From NCBI GenBank assembly GCA_964525165.1, contig CAZGGG010000003.1, positions 35,203 through 99,202 on the forward strand: 64,000 nucleotides of DNA, given 5' to 3'. This document shows, piece by piece, positions 44,533 to 53,222 of the stretch (positions are counted from its first letter, which is position 1; every line of letters starts with the position of its first letter). This stretch comes from JAWLFI01 sp964525165 (GTDB taxonomy: Bacteria > Bacteroidota > Bacteroidia > Chitinophagales > Saprospiraceae). The notes under the pieces were generated by a model, which worked only from the letters and a program-made list of their open reading frames with translations, searched no databases and was not told the origin of the DNA. Made by a program: the position numbers and the translations under genes.

Positions 44533-46143
44533 ATGAGAAATATTTTTCTGATTATCTCTGGAGTAGCATTTGTCCTGATTCTTGGGTTTTCATGGCTTAT
44601 CGATCCTTACTTCCTGCTATTATTAGGCTTGTGGACGCCTATTTCTGCCATCGGTTTATATGACATGATCCAAACGGATAATGTCATCAAAAGAAACTAT
44701 CCAGTGGTAGGAAGACTGCGATTTTTAATGGAAGAGTTGCGCCCCAAAGTGCACCAATATTTTGTGGAAACAGATATTAATGGAAGACCCTATAATCGCT
44801 TAGACCGCGAAACCGTGTATGCCAGAGCAAAGGGCAGTTTAGACACCCACCCTTTTGGCACACAGCTAAATACATATGAAGAAGGATACGAATGGATGCA
44901 TCATTCGATAGGCGCATTGGACAGTCATAAACTGAACCCCCGCCCTAGAGTCCGAATAGGGGGCAAAGATTGTTTACAACCTTATGATGCCAGCATCCTC
45001 AATGTATCAGCTATGAGCTACGGATCTTTGAGCAAAAACGCAGTCTTGGCCATCAATGGGGCCGCCAAACTAGGTCATTTTGCTCAGAATACAGGTGAAG
45101 GAGGCATTTCTCAATATCACCTCGAAAAACAAGGAGACCTTATATACCAAATCGGAACCGGATACTTTGGGTGTCGCTCTAAAGACGGTCATTTCAATGA
45201 AAGCGAATTTGAAAAAAGAGCCCTCCTTCCTTCAGTTAAAATGATTGAGATCAAACTATCTCAAGGTGCCAAACCCGGACATGGAGGCATATTACCGGCT
45301 AAGAAAAACAACGAAGAAATTGCCGCTATCAGGGGTGTAGAAGCATTTACAGATGTCATCTCACCACCCTATCACTCAGCTTTCAAAAACCCTCTTGAGT
45401 TGATGCAATTTATTGCTCTGCTAAGGGAAAAATCAAAGGGGAAACCCATCGGTATTAAGTTGTGTGTAGGGCATCGGAGAGAAGTGATTGCCTTGTGCAA
45501 AGCCATGAGAGAGTTACAAATTATGCCGGATTATATCGCTGTGGATGGTGGTGAAGGTGGCACCGGTGCTGCACCCTTGGAGTTTTCCAACTCGGTAGGA
45601 AGGCCTCTAAAAGAAGGTTTGGCAACTGTACATGATTGCCTGGTAGGATTTGATCTGAGAGATCAGGTAAAACTTATCGCATCCGGTAAAATCACTACAG
45701 GCTTTGACATGTACAGAGCTTTTGCTCTTGGAGCAGATGTCTGCTATGCAGCGAGAGCTATGATGCTCGCCATGGGCTGTATTCAGGCATTGCAATGCAA
45801 TTCTAATAAATGCCCGACCGGTATCACCACTCATAAGTCGTCCTTAACGGTGGGGCTTGTTCCGGAAGACAAGGCCGTAAAAGTAGCCAGATATCAAGCA
45901 GAGACCATTCATAGTTTTGTTGAATTACTCGCTGCTTCCGGCTTGAGAAATCATCATCAAATTGACAGAAGCTTTGTACACAGAAGACTGAGCGTCTATG
46001 AATCAAAATCGCTTGCAGAAATCATGCCTCCCGTAGCGAAAGGAGCATTTTTAGATGAAGCCAATATTCCCAAAGAGTGGAGAAAAGACATCTTTCAGTC
46101 CAAGGCTACCAGCTTCCTGCCACAAGGAATTCTCCAAGAATGA
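44533..46143 (+). CDS. FMN-binding glutamate-synthase-domain protein
   Basis: A 536-residue membrane-associated enzyme. Two helices at the N-terminus (LIISGVAFVLILGFSWLI, FLLLLGLWTPISAIGLYD) are followed by a (beta/alpha)8 FMN domain of the glutamate synthase large-chain type. SAMSYGSLS, GEGGISQYH, AVDGGEGGTGAAPLEF and the iron-sulfur segment LQCNSNKCPTGITTH are visible. There is no amidotransferase domain, so it is not a complete glutamate synthase. The natural substrate of this stand-alone family is unclear. It is adjacent to a DoxX gene. Confidence 0.88.
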   Translation: MRNIFLIISGVAFVLILGFSWLIDPYFLLLLGLWTPISAIGLYDMIQTDNVIKRNYPVVGRLRFLMEELRPKVHQYFVETDINGRPYNRLDRETVYARAKGSLDTHPFGTQLNTYEEGYEWMHHSIGALDSHKLNPRPRVRIGGKDCLQPYDASILNVSAMSYGSLSKNAVLAINGAAKLGHFAQNTGEGGISQYHLEKQGDLIYQIGTGYFGCRSKDGHFNESEFEKRALLPSVKMIEIKLSQGAKPGHGGILPAKKNNEEIAAIRGVEAFTDVISPPYHSAFKNPLELMQFIALLREKSKGKPIGIKLCVGHRREVIALCKAMRELQIMPDYIAVDGGEGGTGAAPLEFSNSVGRPLKEGLATVHDCLVGFDLRDQVKLIASGKITTGFDMYRAFALGADVCYAARAMMLAMGCIQALQCNSNKCPTGITTHKSSLTVGLVPEDKAVKVARYQAETIHSFVELLAASGLRNHHQIDRSFVHRRLSVYESKSLAEIMPPVAKGAFLDEANIPKEWRKDIFQSKATSFLPQGILQE

Positions 46144-46198
46144 TGGAACGAAATTTCTTCTCGTTACACTAAGTAGTGAACTCATTAATTTATTTATT

Positions 46199-46603
46199 AT
46201 GAATCAATGCTTAGAGTGCAACGAATCTTTCAGAGGGAGAAGCGATAAAAAATACTGTTCCGATGATTGCAGATCTTCTTATCATAACCGATTGAACAGA
46301 GATCAGAATAATCATATGAGAAAAGTCCACAATCGCCTTCGCAAAAACTGGAGAATTCTCAGAGAATTAGTCCAAAATCGCATCGAAAAATGCAGTTTAG
46401 AAGACCTGAGGGAAAAAGGCTTTCATTCAAAATACTGTACTGCTCACAAAATGTGTACAGATTTTGAATTGATCTTTCAATGTTATGACATTGAGTATGT
46501 CATCTATGAGAACCAACAACTTAAAATTCTTTCCAGCTATTCTTCAAGACTACAAAAGTCGGAAGCAAAGAGGCCCGAGCAAATCTTATTTGCATCAACT
46601 TAA
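46199..46603 (+). CDS. Small zinc-ribbon protein, uncharacterised
   Basis: A 134-residue protein from ATG 46199. It starts MNQCLECNESFRGRSDKKYC and continues SDDCR, a four-cysteine treble-clef or zinc-ribbon motif. A basic helical part (HMRKVHNRLRKNWRILRELV) and a mostly beta C-terminal part with more Cys/His (HSKYCTAHKMCTDF) follow. Such proteins are frequent in Bacteroidota; the function is unknown. The longer open frame upstream overlaps the preceding gene and is not supported. Confidence 0.8.
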   Translation: MNQCLECNESFRGRSDKKYCSDDCRSSYHNRLNRDQNNHMRKVHNRLRKNWRILRELVQNRIEKCSLEDLREKGFHSKYCTAHKMCTDFELIFQCYDIEYVIYENQQLKILSSYSSRLQKSEAKRPEQILFAST

Positions 46604-46641
46604 TCTATTGCTTTATAGAGGTTTAGCATAGCCATATTTCC

Positions 46642-46649
46642 TACCTTTG
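46642..46649 (+). promoter_or_regulatory. -7 promoter element directly before the AspT-like gene
   Basis: TACCTTTG (then C), a full match to TAnnTTTG. Only four bases separate it from the first ATG at 46654, so the predicted transcription start falls on or beside the initiation codon, implying a leaderless or near-leaderless mRNA. Confidence 0.5.
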
Positions 46650-46653
46650 CAAC

Positions 46654-48282
46654 ATGATGCAATTATTGGCAGAGAATTCGATTTTATTGCTTTTCGCTGT
46701 GGCCGCTGCAGGATATGCCTTGGGGAGAGTCAAAATCAAGGGAACAAGCCTGGGACTTGCAGCAGTATTGTTTGTGGGCCTGATTGTTGGAGGCCTCGAT
46801 CCCCAATTAGCCATTCCCGAGATCATCATATGGTTGGGGCTGAGTATTTTTGTTTACTCCATCGGTCTGACCAGCGGTCCGACTTTCTTCGACTCTTTTC
46901 GAAATCGAGGTCCTAAGGACATCCTTTTCATCATCAGTATGTTGACCATTTCAGCAAGTTTGGCGATTGGTTTACATTACTTCTTTGAATTTGAAGCGGC
47001 GATCACCTCCGGGATTTATGCCGGTGGATCCACTAACACCCCTGCCCTGGCAGGACTTCTGGATGTTATTTCACAAAAACTCGATCCTAGTTGGATCAAG
47101 TCAGAAAGTGAAAAGGCAGTAACAGGTTACTCATTGACCTATCCTATGGGGGTCATAGGCGCTCTTGTGGCCATCGGATTAGGAAAACGAATGTTCGGCA
47201 TCAATTTCAGAAAGGAAGAAGAAGAGTTAGCCCATATCTACCCTACACGCCGAAAGATTTACAACAGAACGGTTTTAGTCGAATGGAATAATCCGGAACG
47301 GAAAGCTTTAAGGGATCTGATTAAGGATCACGAATGGCCGGTGGTATTTGGACGAATGCAAAGAGAGGGGCAAATCAGCCTCTCCAACTATGACACCATC
47401 CTTCAAAAAGGCGATCAAATCATGGTCGTGGGTGCAGAACATGTCCTAAAAGAAGTAACCGCTCGCTTGGGCACTACCTCCAATGATAAACTCTCCTATG
47501 ACCGGTCAGAGTATGACTACCGGCGTATCTTTGTATCCAACCCTAAAGTGGCCGGCCAGAAAATTGCCGCACTTAATTTGAATGAAAAATATTCAGCGAT
47601 CATTACCCGAATCCGTCGTGGAGATATTGATCTTTTAGCAAATGGTTCTACCGTTTTGGAGCTCGGGGACAGAATTCGTTTCGTAGCAAGAAAAAAGGAT
47701 ATTGACCGAATTGCGAAACTCTTTGGGGACTCTTATGAAGGACTTAGTCGCATTGACCTATTCAGTTTTGGTTTGGGAATGGCTTTAGGTTTAATCCTGG
47801 GCATGATGACCTTCGAATTAGGTGACTTTTCATTCAAGCTAGGGATGGCCGGAGGTCCTTTGATCATTGGGCTGCTCCTAGGGGCTTTGCGAAGAACCGG
47901 ACCCATAGTCTGGTCTTTGCCCTTTTCTGCTAATTTAACCTTACGGCAGATTGGTTTAATCCTGATGCTGGCCGGAATTGGGGTGAATTCCGGTTTCAAT
48001 TTTTTCTCCATCATTTCGAATGGAGGAGGCGGATGGATTTTTCTTGCAGGTGCCCTCTTCAGTTTTGCAACCGCTTTCCTGACTTTACTGATTGGATACA
48101 AACTGCTGAAAATTCCCTTTAGTATCCTTCTGGGCATGGTAGCCACTCAACCGGCCATATTGGATTATGCCATTGAGCAAACTGAAAATAAGCTCCCTAT
48201 CGTCGGCTTCACCATTATGTTGCCTGTGGCTGTAATCTTTAAAATTGTTTTTACGCAATTCCTTTACAACCTGCTATCTTAG
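46654..48282 (+). CDS. AspT/YidE/YbjL family membrane antiporter
   Basis: A 542-residue transporter of the aspartate-alanine exchanger superfamily. Two hydrophobic repeats (residues about 5-180 and 370-542, with GIYAGGSTNTPALAGLL in the first and LRQIGLILMLAGIGVNSGF in the second) flank two TrkA-C/RCK regulatory domains (about 200-360; LVEWNNPERKALRDLIKDHE and QIMVVGAEHVLKEV). The substrate is not defined by sequence. ATG 46654 and ATG 46657 are both possible. MscS and CorA genes follow closely (36 and 3 bases), giving a three-gene transport operon. Confidence 0.88.
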   Translation: MMQLLAENSILLLFAVAAAGYALGRVKIKGTSLGLAAVLFVGLIVGGLDPQLAIPEIIIWLGLSIFVYSIGLTSGPTFFDSFRNRGPKDILFIISMLTISASLAIGLHYFFEFEAAITSGIYAGGSTNTPALAGLLDVISQKLDPSWIKSESEKAVTGYSLTYPMGVIGALVAIGLGKRMFGINFRKEEEELAHIYPTRRKIYNRTVLVEWNNPERKALRDLIKDHEWPVVFGRMQREGQISLSNYDTILQKGDQIMVVGAEHVLKEVTARLGTTSNDKLSYDRSEYDYRRIFVSNPKVAGQKIAALNLNEKYSAIITRIRRGDIDLLANGSTVLELGDRIRFVARKKDIDRIAKLFGDSYEGLSRIDLFSFGLGMALGLILGMMTFELGDFSFKLGMAGGPLIIGLLLGALRRTGPIVWSLPFSANLTLRQIGLILMLAGIGVNSGFNFFSIISNGGGGWIFLAGALFSFATAFLTLLIGYKLLKIPFSILLGMVATQPAILDYAIEQTENKLPIVGFTIMLPVAVIFKIVFTQFLYNLLS

Positions 48283-48318
48283 AGAAAAGAGGATTTCACC
48301 TTTTCCTTACATTGACCT

Positions 48319-49158
48319 ATGAACTTAGATCCCACTATCTGGTACATTCTTCTCTATTTTTTCATCATTTCCGCAATCACTTTCTTGTTGATTCGGCTTC
48401 TAAGATGGATACACAGAGGAATATTCAACAGTCTGAATAAATCGGAAAAACCCAGATATGATCCAACGACTTATAGCTTCCTTCAGAACACAATCAGTGC
48501 AGGACTGATATTGCTGGCATTGGGTATTTTCATATTTGGAGTGCCGGAATTAAGGAAGTATGGCGAGAAGATTTTTGTGGGGGCCGGACTGGCAACCATT
48601 GCGGTAGGTTTTGCTTCTCAGGCGGCCTTGTCGAATATCGTAGGTGGAATTTTTATTGTTTTATTTCGACCTTTCAGAGTTTTTGACATCATCACGGTAA
48701 ATGAACATACTGGAGTGGTGGAAGACATCACTTTGAGGCATACCGTCATCAGGAATTTCGAAAACAAAAGAATTGTCATTCCCAATTCAGTGATCAGTTC
48801 TGAGACGATACTGAACAGCTCTATCTCCGATCAGAAAATCTGCAACTTCTTAGAAATCAGCATCTCCTTTGAATCAGATGTACTTCGAGCATTTGAGATC
48901 ATAAAGGAAGAGGCACTAGCCCACCCCAATTGTATTGATAATCGAACCGATGAAATGAAAGAGGCCGGAGACCCCATCGTTAAAGTACGTATCATCCAGT
49001 GGCTGGATTCCGGTTTATTGATCCGAGCCAATATTTGGTCAGAAGACCCTATTCTTGGATTTGAACTTAAGTGTGATTTACACAGAATTTTATTGGAGCG
49101 CTTCCGCAAAGAAGATATAGAAATCCCTTATCCTCATAGAGTCATCTTGAATAAATAA
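48319..49158 (+). CDS. Small-conductance mechanosensitive channel (MscS family)
   Basis: Releases solutes when membrane tension rises. It has 279 residues. Helices are at 8-26 and around 55-75. The pore helix is GLATIAVGFASQAALSNIVG with the Gly/Ala pattern, and GIFIVLFRPFRVFDIITV leads into the cytoplasmic beta domain and the vestibule (VRIIQWLDSGLLIRANIWSE). Normal length and topology. It is 3 bases before corA. Confidence 0.93.
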   Translation: MNLDPTIWYILLYFFIISAITFLLIRLLRWIHRGIFNSLNKSEKPRYDPTTYSFLQNTISAGLILLALGIFIFGVPELRKYGEKIFVGAGLATIAVGFASQAALSNIVGGIFIVLFRPFRVFDIITVNEHTGVVEDITLRHTVIRNFENKRIVIPNSVISSETILNSSISDQKICNFLEISISFESDVLRAFEIIKEEALAHPNCIDNRTDEMKEAGDPIVKVRIIQWLDSGLLIRANIWSEDPILGFELKCDLHRILLERFRKEDIEIPYPHRVILNK

Positions 49159-49161
49159 GGC

Positions 49162-50217
49162 ATGATCAATCGAAAGAAAAAGAAAAAAACCAAAGTAGGA
49201 ACAGTACCCGGCGCCTTTGAATACACCGGGGAAAGAAAAGATGAGCCATTATTTATTGAGTGGATTCAGTTTGATGAGCAAGAGGTAAAAGAAACGCGGA
49301 TTGAGCACATTTCTGATTTGCCGAAAGGCGAAGAAATAAAAGGCAAAGTAAATTGGTTCAATATTCCGGCATTGCACGGATTAGATTGGATCAAAGCGAC
49401 CGTTTCCTATTTGAAAGTTCATCCGCTCAGCCTAGAAGATGCCCTTAATATTGACCATTCACCCAAAGTGGATTTATTTGAGGATTATATTTTCATCACC
49501 CTTAAAATGCTAATACCCAAAGACGAAAATCAATGGGCTCAAGAACATATCAGCCTTTTTGTAGGCAATGATATTGTCATCAGTCTCCAAGAATACGAAC
49601 TGGATGTTTTTGACCCAATCAGAGAAAGGATCAAAGCGGGGCTTGGCAGACTGAGGCGGAAGAAAGCGGATTACCTGGCCTATGCTTTATTGGACATCCT
49701 GGTGGACTCCTATTTTACTGTAGTGAACAAACAGACTGAGCAACTATATAAGGTTCAGGAGCAGCTCATTCAAAAAATGAACACCATTGAAAATGAGCAG
49801 CTTGCGGAATACCAAAATGATTGGATGTTGATCCGTCAGGCTATCATTCCGTTTAAAACCTCCTTCAGTCAGTTATCTCTGGCACAACATGAGCTTATCG
49901 ATCCCAGTCTTACCCCCTTTTTTCAGGATCTGGCAGATCATTTACAGCAACTGAATGATGAATTGAACTTACAGAAGGAGCTTCTACAAAATATTTATGA
50001 TCAGAATATGTCCAACCTGAGTCATAGGACAAATGAGGTGATGCGAAAACTCACTGTGATTGCCACCATATTTATACCCCTCACGTTCATTGCCGGAGTA
50101 TATGGTATGAACTTCACCTACATGCCTGAATTAAATTGGAAATGGGGCTACGCCGCCTCCTGGATATTGATGGTGGGTATGGGGCTGGCGATGTACCAAT
50201 ACATTAAAAAAATATGA
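49162..50217 (+). CDS. corA: CorA-type magnesium/cobalt channel
   Basis: An inner-membrane divalent-cation channel. It has 351 residues: a long soluble N-terminal funnel, then two C-terminal helices (KLTVIATIFIPLTFIAGVYG and WGYAASWILMVGMGLAMYQY). YGMNFTYMPEL carries the GMN selectivity motif and ends with a lysine-rich tail. It is the third gene of the transport run. Its stop codon is within the first bases of the terminator hairpin. Confidence 0.95.
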   Translation: MINRKKKKKTKVGTVPGAFEYTGERKDEPLFIEWIQFDEQEVKETRIEHISDLPKGEEIKGKVNWFNIPALHGLDWIKATVSYLKVHPLSLEDALNIDHSPKVDLFEDYIFITLKMLIPKDENQWAQEHISLFVGNDIVISLQEYELDVFDPIRERIKAGLGRLRRKKADYLAYALLDILVDSYFTVVNKQTEQLYKVQEQLIQKMNTIENEQLAEYQNDWMLIRQAIIPFKTSFSQLSLAQHELIDPSLTPFFQDLADHLQQLNDELNLQKELLQNIYDQNMSNLSHRTNEVMRKLTVIATIFIPLTFIAGVYGMNFTYMPELNWKWGYAASWILMVGMGLAMYQYIKKI

Positions 50218-50238
50218 GGACCCATTTGAAGGGTCCTC
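50209..50238. terminator. Terminator between corA and the SPFH gene
   Basis: GAGGACCC and GGGTCCTC (50216-50238) form a perfect 8-bp stem with a 7-base loop. The corA TGA (50215-50217) overlaps the stem. The T run (ATATTTTTTT) lies on the minus-strand side, so it mainly ends the SPFH transcript. Confidence 0.8.
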
Positions 50239-50245
50239 AATATGA

Positions 50246-51097
50246 TTAATTATTACCTAAAATCAAGGGCAGTCCATCATCTCCGCTACCTACCACTACG
50301 ATTTTTGAATTAGACGAATTTGCCAACTTCAAGGTGGCATCTATTCCCTTATCCTTCAATATCTTATCGGTCAATGATTGCGACAAAATACGGTTAGCCT
50401 CAGCATTAGCCTCTGCCGCAATGATTTTTCGTTCCGCCTCCTTACGTTCTCTCTCCAATCTATATTCGTATTCCAGAGCGGCCTGCTCCTCCCTTAATTT
50501 TCGTTCTATAGCTTCCTGCAATGACGTAGGCAGGGTCACCTCACGAATCAAAACAGCATCCAAATTGATATATTTACTTTTTAGCGCTGTGAGTGTTTTC
50601 TCAAAAATTTCACTTTGAATCACTTCTCTTTTTGTCGAATAGAGCTCTTCGGGAAGGTATTGACCGATTACCTCTCTGGTTGCCGAACGGATTTCAGGAA
50701 GAACAATTCGCTCATGATAATCTGTGCCGATTTCGTTGTGGAGGAAACCAATCTTCTCTGCAATAGGATTATATCGGTAAGACAGATCAATCTGGATAGT
50801 CAATCCATTTTTGGAAAGCACCGACATTTTTTCAAAGTTTTCCTGCACCCTGACATCATATATGAACATAGTGTTCCAGGGAGCTACAATTTGAAATCCT
50901 TGGGAATAGATTTCCTCTTTATCCAGACCACCCCCAAAGCGCTCAAAGAGTACTCCTTTATGACCTGCGTCAATAGTTAGGAAGGTAGTGTTGGTTAACA
51001 CCAGGAAAAGGATAAACACAATAATTCCGATGACCACATAATTGACGATCTTTTTAGGATCGGGTCCGGAATTGTTTGGAATATTAATGGTTGTCAT
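50246..51097 (-). CDS. SPFH/prohibitin-family membrane protein
   Basis: A 283-residue protein with one N-terminal helix (KIVNYVVIGIIVFILFLVLT) and a band-7 domain (VLFERFGGGLDKEEIYSQGF, YDVRVQENFEKMSVLSKNG, IDLSYRYNP). A long coiled coil follows (EQAALEYEYRLERERKEAER, AEANAEANRILS). The layout resembles HflC/prohibitin proteins, which scaffold membrane proteases and domains. No protease gene is adjacent. The mature region faces outwards or the periplasm. Confidence 0.9.
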   Translation of the reverse strand: MTTINIPNNSGPDPKKIVNYVVIGIIVFILFLVLTNTTFLTIDAGHKGVLFERFGGGLDKEEIYSQGFQIVAPWNTMFIYDVRVQENFEKMSVLSKNGLTIQIDLSYRYNPIAEKIGFLHNEIGTDYHERIVLPEIRSATREVIGQYLPEELYSTKREVIQSEIFEKTLTALKSKYINLDAVLIREVTLPTSLQEAIERKLREEQAALEYEYRLERERKEAERKIIAAEANAEANRILSQSLTDKILKDKGIDATLKLANSSNSKIVVVGSGDDGLPLILGNN

Positions 51098-51130
51098 AAA
51101 CTGTATGGTTTGTTATGTATAATAAGGAGT

Positions 51131-52153
51131 TTACAAGGATTTTTGTTCCCGCTTACTGAGAACTTCTCGTCGATAAAAGGAATTCACTTTTTCAGCAATT
51201 TCTAAAGGATTCCAATGACGCATACATTTAAAGTGACCTTTGGGGCAATGTTGACTCCCAATTTTTGAACAAGGGCGGCAACGGAGTCCTTCAATTTCTA
51301 CATTCATAGTCGGTATATCACGATCACCATAATACGGGCCCATCCCGAAGTCCGGTATGGTATTTCCCCAGAACACTATAGTGGGTTTTTTGAGCGCTGC
51401 TGCCATATGCATCAAGCCTGTATCAGGCGTTAGAACAATCGCCGATTGATCTATGATGGAGGCAGATTCCTGAAGACTCAAAGAGCCACAGAAATTCTGT
51501 ACCTGACCACATAATTCAGCTTCTATTTCAGCTGCCTTTTGACGATCATTAGGTCCTCCTAATAAAACGATGGGCAAATTAATTTGATTCAATAAGGGGA
51601 TTGCCTGGTCAATGGGTACTTGCTTGGTTTCATGTGCAGCACCCACTACAAATACGCAGTAAGATTCAGATTGCAAACCGTGAGCATTGAGATCAACAAA
51701 ATGGTCAGGGTGAATATAAAAATCAAGCCCTTCTTGATCTTTTCTACATTGAAGAGGCGCTATGGCCTCCAGATAGCGGTCTACGATATGCAACTCCGGC
51801 AACATATCCCATTTTAAATTGACCATCAGCCATTTTTGCATATTAAGCTTAGGGAAAGTTGTGCTTGGCACCCCTAATGACCTTATGATACGCCTGGACC
51901 GAAGATTTCTATGCAGATCCACCACTTGGTCGAATTGCTCCTCTTTCAATGGCTTTATTTGTTCTTGAAAAGGTTGATCTACATCGTAAGACCAGACTTT
52001 AGATACCTCCGGATGTTCAGACAATAAAGGCACAAAGGACTTTTTGCACAGAAAATGTACATCAGCTTGGATTTGCTTCTTCAAAGCCCTGATCACGGGA
52101 GTTGTGAGTATAATGTCCCCAATAGAACTCAGCCGAATGATCAGTACTTTCAT
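51131..52153 (-). CDS. Glycosyltransferase family 9 (heptosyltransferase-like)
   Basis: Lipopolysaccharide core glycosyltransferase of the heptosyltransferase type. It has 340 residues. MKVLIIRLSSIGDIILTTPV is the family N-terminus. IVLLGGPNDRQKA and TPDTGLMHMAAALKKPTIVF form the nucleotide-sugar site. Near the C-terminus there is a cysteine set (LRCRPCSKIGSQHCPKGHFK, then CM), also common in relatives in this phylum and possibly metal-binding. Start ATG 52153. It stands alone between divergent and same-strand genes. Confidence 0.9.
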   Translation of the reverse strand: MKVLIIRLSSIGDIILTTPVIRALKKQIQADVHFLCKKSFVPLLSEHPEVSKVWSYDVDQPFQEQIKPLKEEQFDQVVDLHRNLRSRRIIRSLGVPSTTFPKLNMQKWLMVNLKWDMLPELHIVDRYLEAIAPLQCRKDQEGLDFYIHPDHFVDLNAHGLQSESYCVFVVGAAHETKQVPIDQAIPLLNQINLPIVLLGGPNDRQKAAEIEAELCGQVQNFCGSLSLQESASIIDQSAIVLTPDTGLMHMAAALKKPTIVFWGNTIPDFGMGPYYGDRDIPTMNVEIEGLRCRPCSKIGSQHCPKGHFKCMRHWNPLEIAEKVNSFYRREVLSKREQKSL

Positions 52154-52285
52154 AATAGCAGCAATTTAGTACACAAAGGGTAGCACACCAAATATCTGAA
52201 CAGATTACAAAGTGTTAAAGAAAATATAACATCCTTAATAAAAGAGATTTTAGTCGTAACTTAGGGTCAAATAAATCTCATACTT

Positions 52286-52735
52286 ATGAAAAAGCTATTG
52301 TTGCTATTGATTTTGGGTCTAACGTTCTCTGTGACCACTTATGCTCAAAATACAAGCAATTCCGAAACTCCCACTGAATTAAAAAAAGAAGTAAAAGCTG
52401 AAACAACGCTTCTTACCACTGCTGAGGCTCCTGCTAAAGCGAAAACCGTTTCTTGCAAAAAAGGAGGCGAGAAATGCAGTTCAAATAAAGAAGGTAAAGG
52501 ATGCTGCAGCGGAAAAGCATCTGCATCTGCCGACAAAAAAGGTTGTAGTGGACATGACAAAGCTTCTGCCGACAAAAAAGGATGCAGTGGTCATGACAAA
52601 GCTTCTGCACAAGCAACTACTGTAGGTGCTGAAAAGAAAGCTTGCTGCAGTGGGAAAGCAAAATCTTCTTGCCAAGGAAAAAAAGCCATGGCTGCTAATG
52701 AAGTAAAAGAAGAACCCGTTGAGCAAAAGCAATAA
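52286..52735 (+). CDS. Exported cysteine-rich repeat protein
   Basis: A 149-residue protein with a clear signal peptide (MKKLLLLLILGLTFSVTTYA, cleaved before Q). The mature part is rich in Lys, Ala, Ser and Cys, with nine cysteines in short CxK, GCxG and CCSGK units. Two tandem 13-residue repeats (ASADKKGCSGHDK, DNA units 52526-52564 and 52565-52603, 36 of 39 bases equal) stand in the middle. I know no family with this exact content. Metal binding in the periplasm is an inference from the Cys/His spacing; a low-complexity structural role is equally possible. Confidence 0.75.
   Translation: MKKLLLLLILGLTFSVTTYAQNTSNSETPTELKKEVKAETTLLTTAEAPAKAKTVSCKKGGEKCSSNKEGKGCCSGKASASADKKGCSGHDKASADKKGCSGHDKASAQATTVGAEKKACCSGKAKSSCQGKKAMAANEVKEEPVEQKQ
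52526..52603 (+). repeat. Two tandem 39-base repeats inside the Cys-rich gene
   Basis: Adjacent units (52526-52564, 52565-52603), each beginning TCTGCCGACAAAAAAGG, differ at three of 39 positions, two of them changing no amino acid. They encode the repeated ASADKKGCSGHDK segment. Slippage or unequal crossing-over could change the copy number. Confidence 0.85.
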
Positions 52736-52759
52736 TTATTGCTTCAATGGAAATGAATC

Positions 52760-52790
52760 AAGGTCCTGTGTTTTTCGCAGGGCCTTTTTT
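52760..52790 (+). terminator. Terminator after the Cys-rich gene
   Basis: AAGGTCCTG and CAGGGCCTT form a 9-bp stem with one G-U pair, followed by TTTTTT, 25 bases past the stop. Confidence 0.88.
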
Positions 52791-53133
52791 AATGCAAATA
52801 GTGACCGTTAGGCACACTTTGGTCTGGCGAAACTAAGACAATAGCTCCCTTCTCATCTGAAACGCCCAATACCAGGCATTCACTCTTCATTTTGGCAATT
52901 TGCTTCGGAGGGAAGTTGACCACTGCCAATAGCTGCTTCCCTATCAATTCTTCAGCTTGATAAAGCTCAGTGATCTGAGCCGAAGTTTTCAGTATGCCCA
53001 AAGAACCAAAATCAATATGCAAGATGAATGCCGGACGATTCGTAAACTCATTCTTTTGAGTAGAAATAACGGTACCTACGCGGATATCCATTGCCTTGAA
53101 ATCCTTGATCGAAATATTTTCTTTCTTCCTCAT
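52789..53133 (-). CDS. CsaA-like tRNA-binding domain protein
   Basis: A 114-residue protein from ATG 53133; ATG 53151 is an alternative. The tRNA-binding/CsaA domain begins FKAMDIRVGTVISTQKNEF and includes LGILKTSAQITELYQAEELI, AVVNFPPKQIAKMKSECLVL and ends near VLVSPDQSVPNG. CsaA-type proteins are described as chaperone-like or tRNA-binding; the cellular role is unsettled. It is convergent with the Cys-rich gene, with a terminator between. Confidence 0.88.
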   Translation of the reverse strand: MRKKENISIKDFKAMDIRVGTVISTQKNEFTNRPAFILHIDFGSLGILKTSAQITELYQAEELIGKQLLAVVNFPPKQIAKMKSECLVLGVSDEKGAIVLVSPDQSVPNGHYLH

Positions 53134-53222
53134 GTGTGATGCTTTCGTCATAATATAATTTACAGATCATCCTTCCTATGGGTACAAAATAGATTTTCTA
53201 CATTTACGAAAAAACATAATTG

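Noticed and set aside
52526..52603. CRISPR-like repeat array
   Set aside because: Only two adjacent 39-base units without spacers, inside a coding sequence with silent differences.
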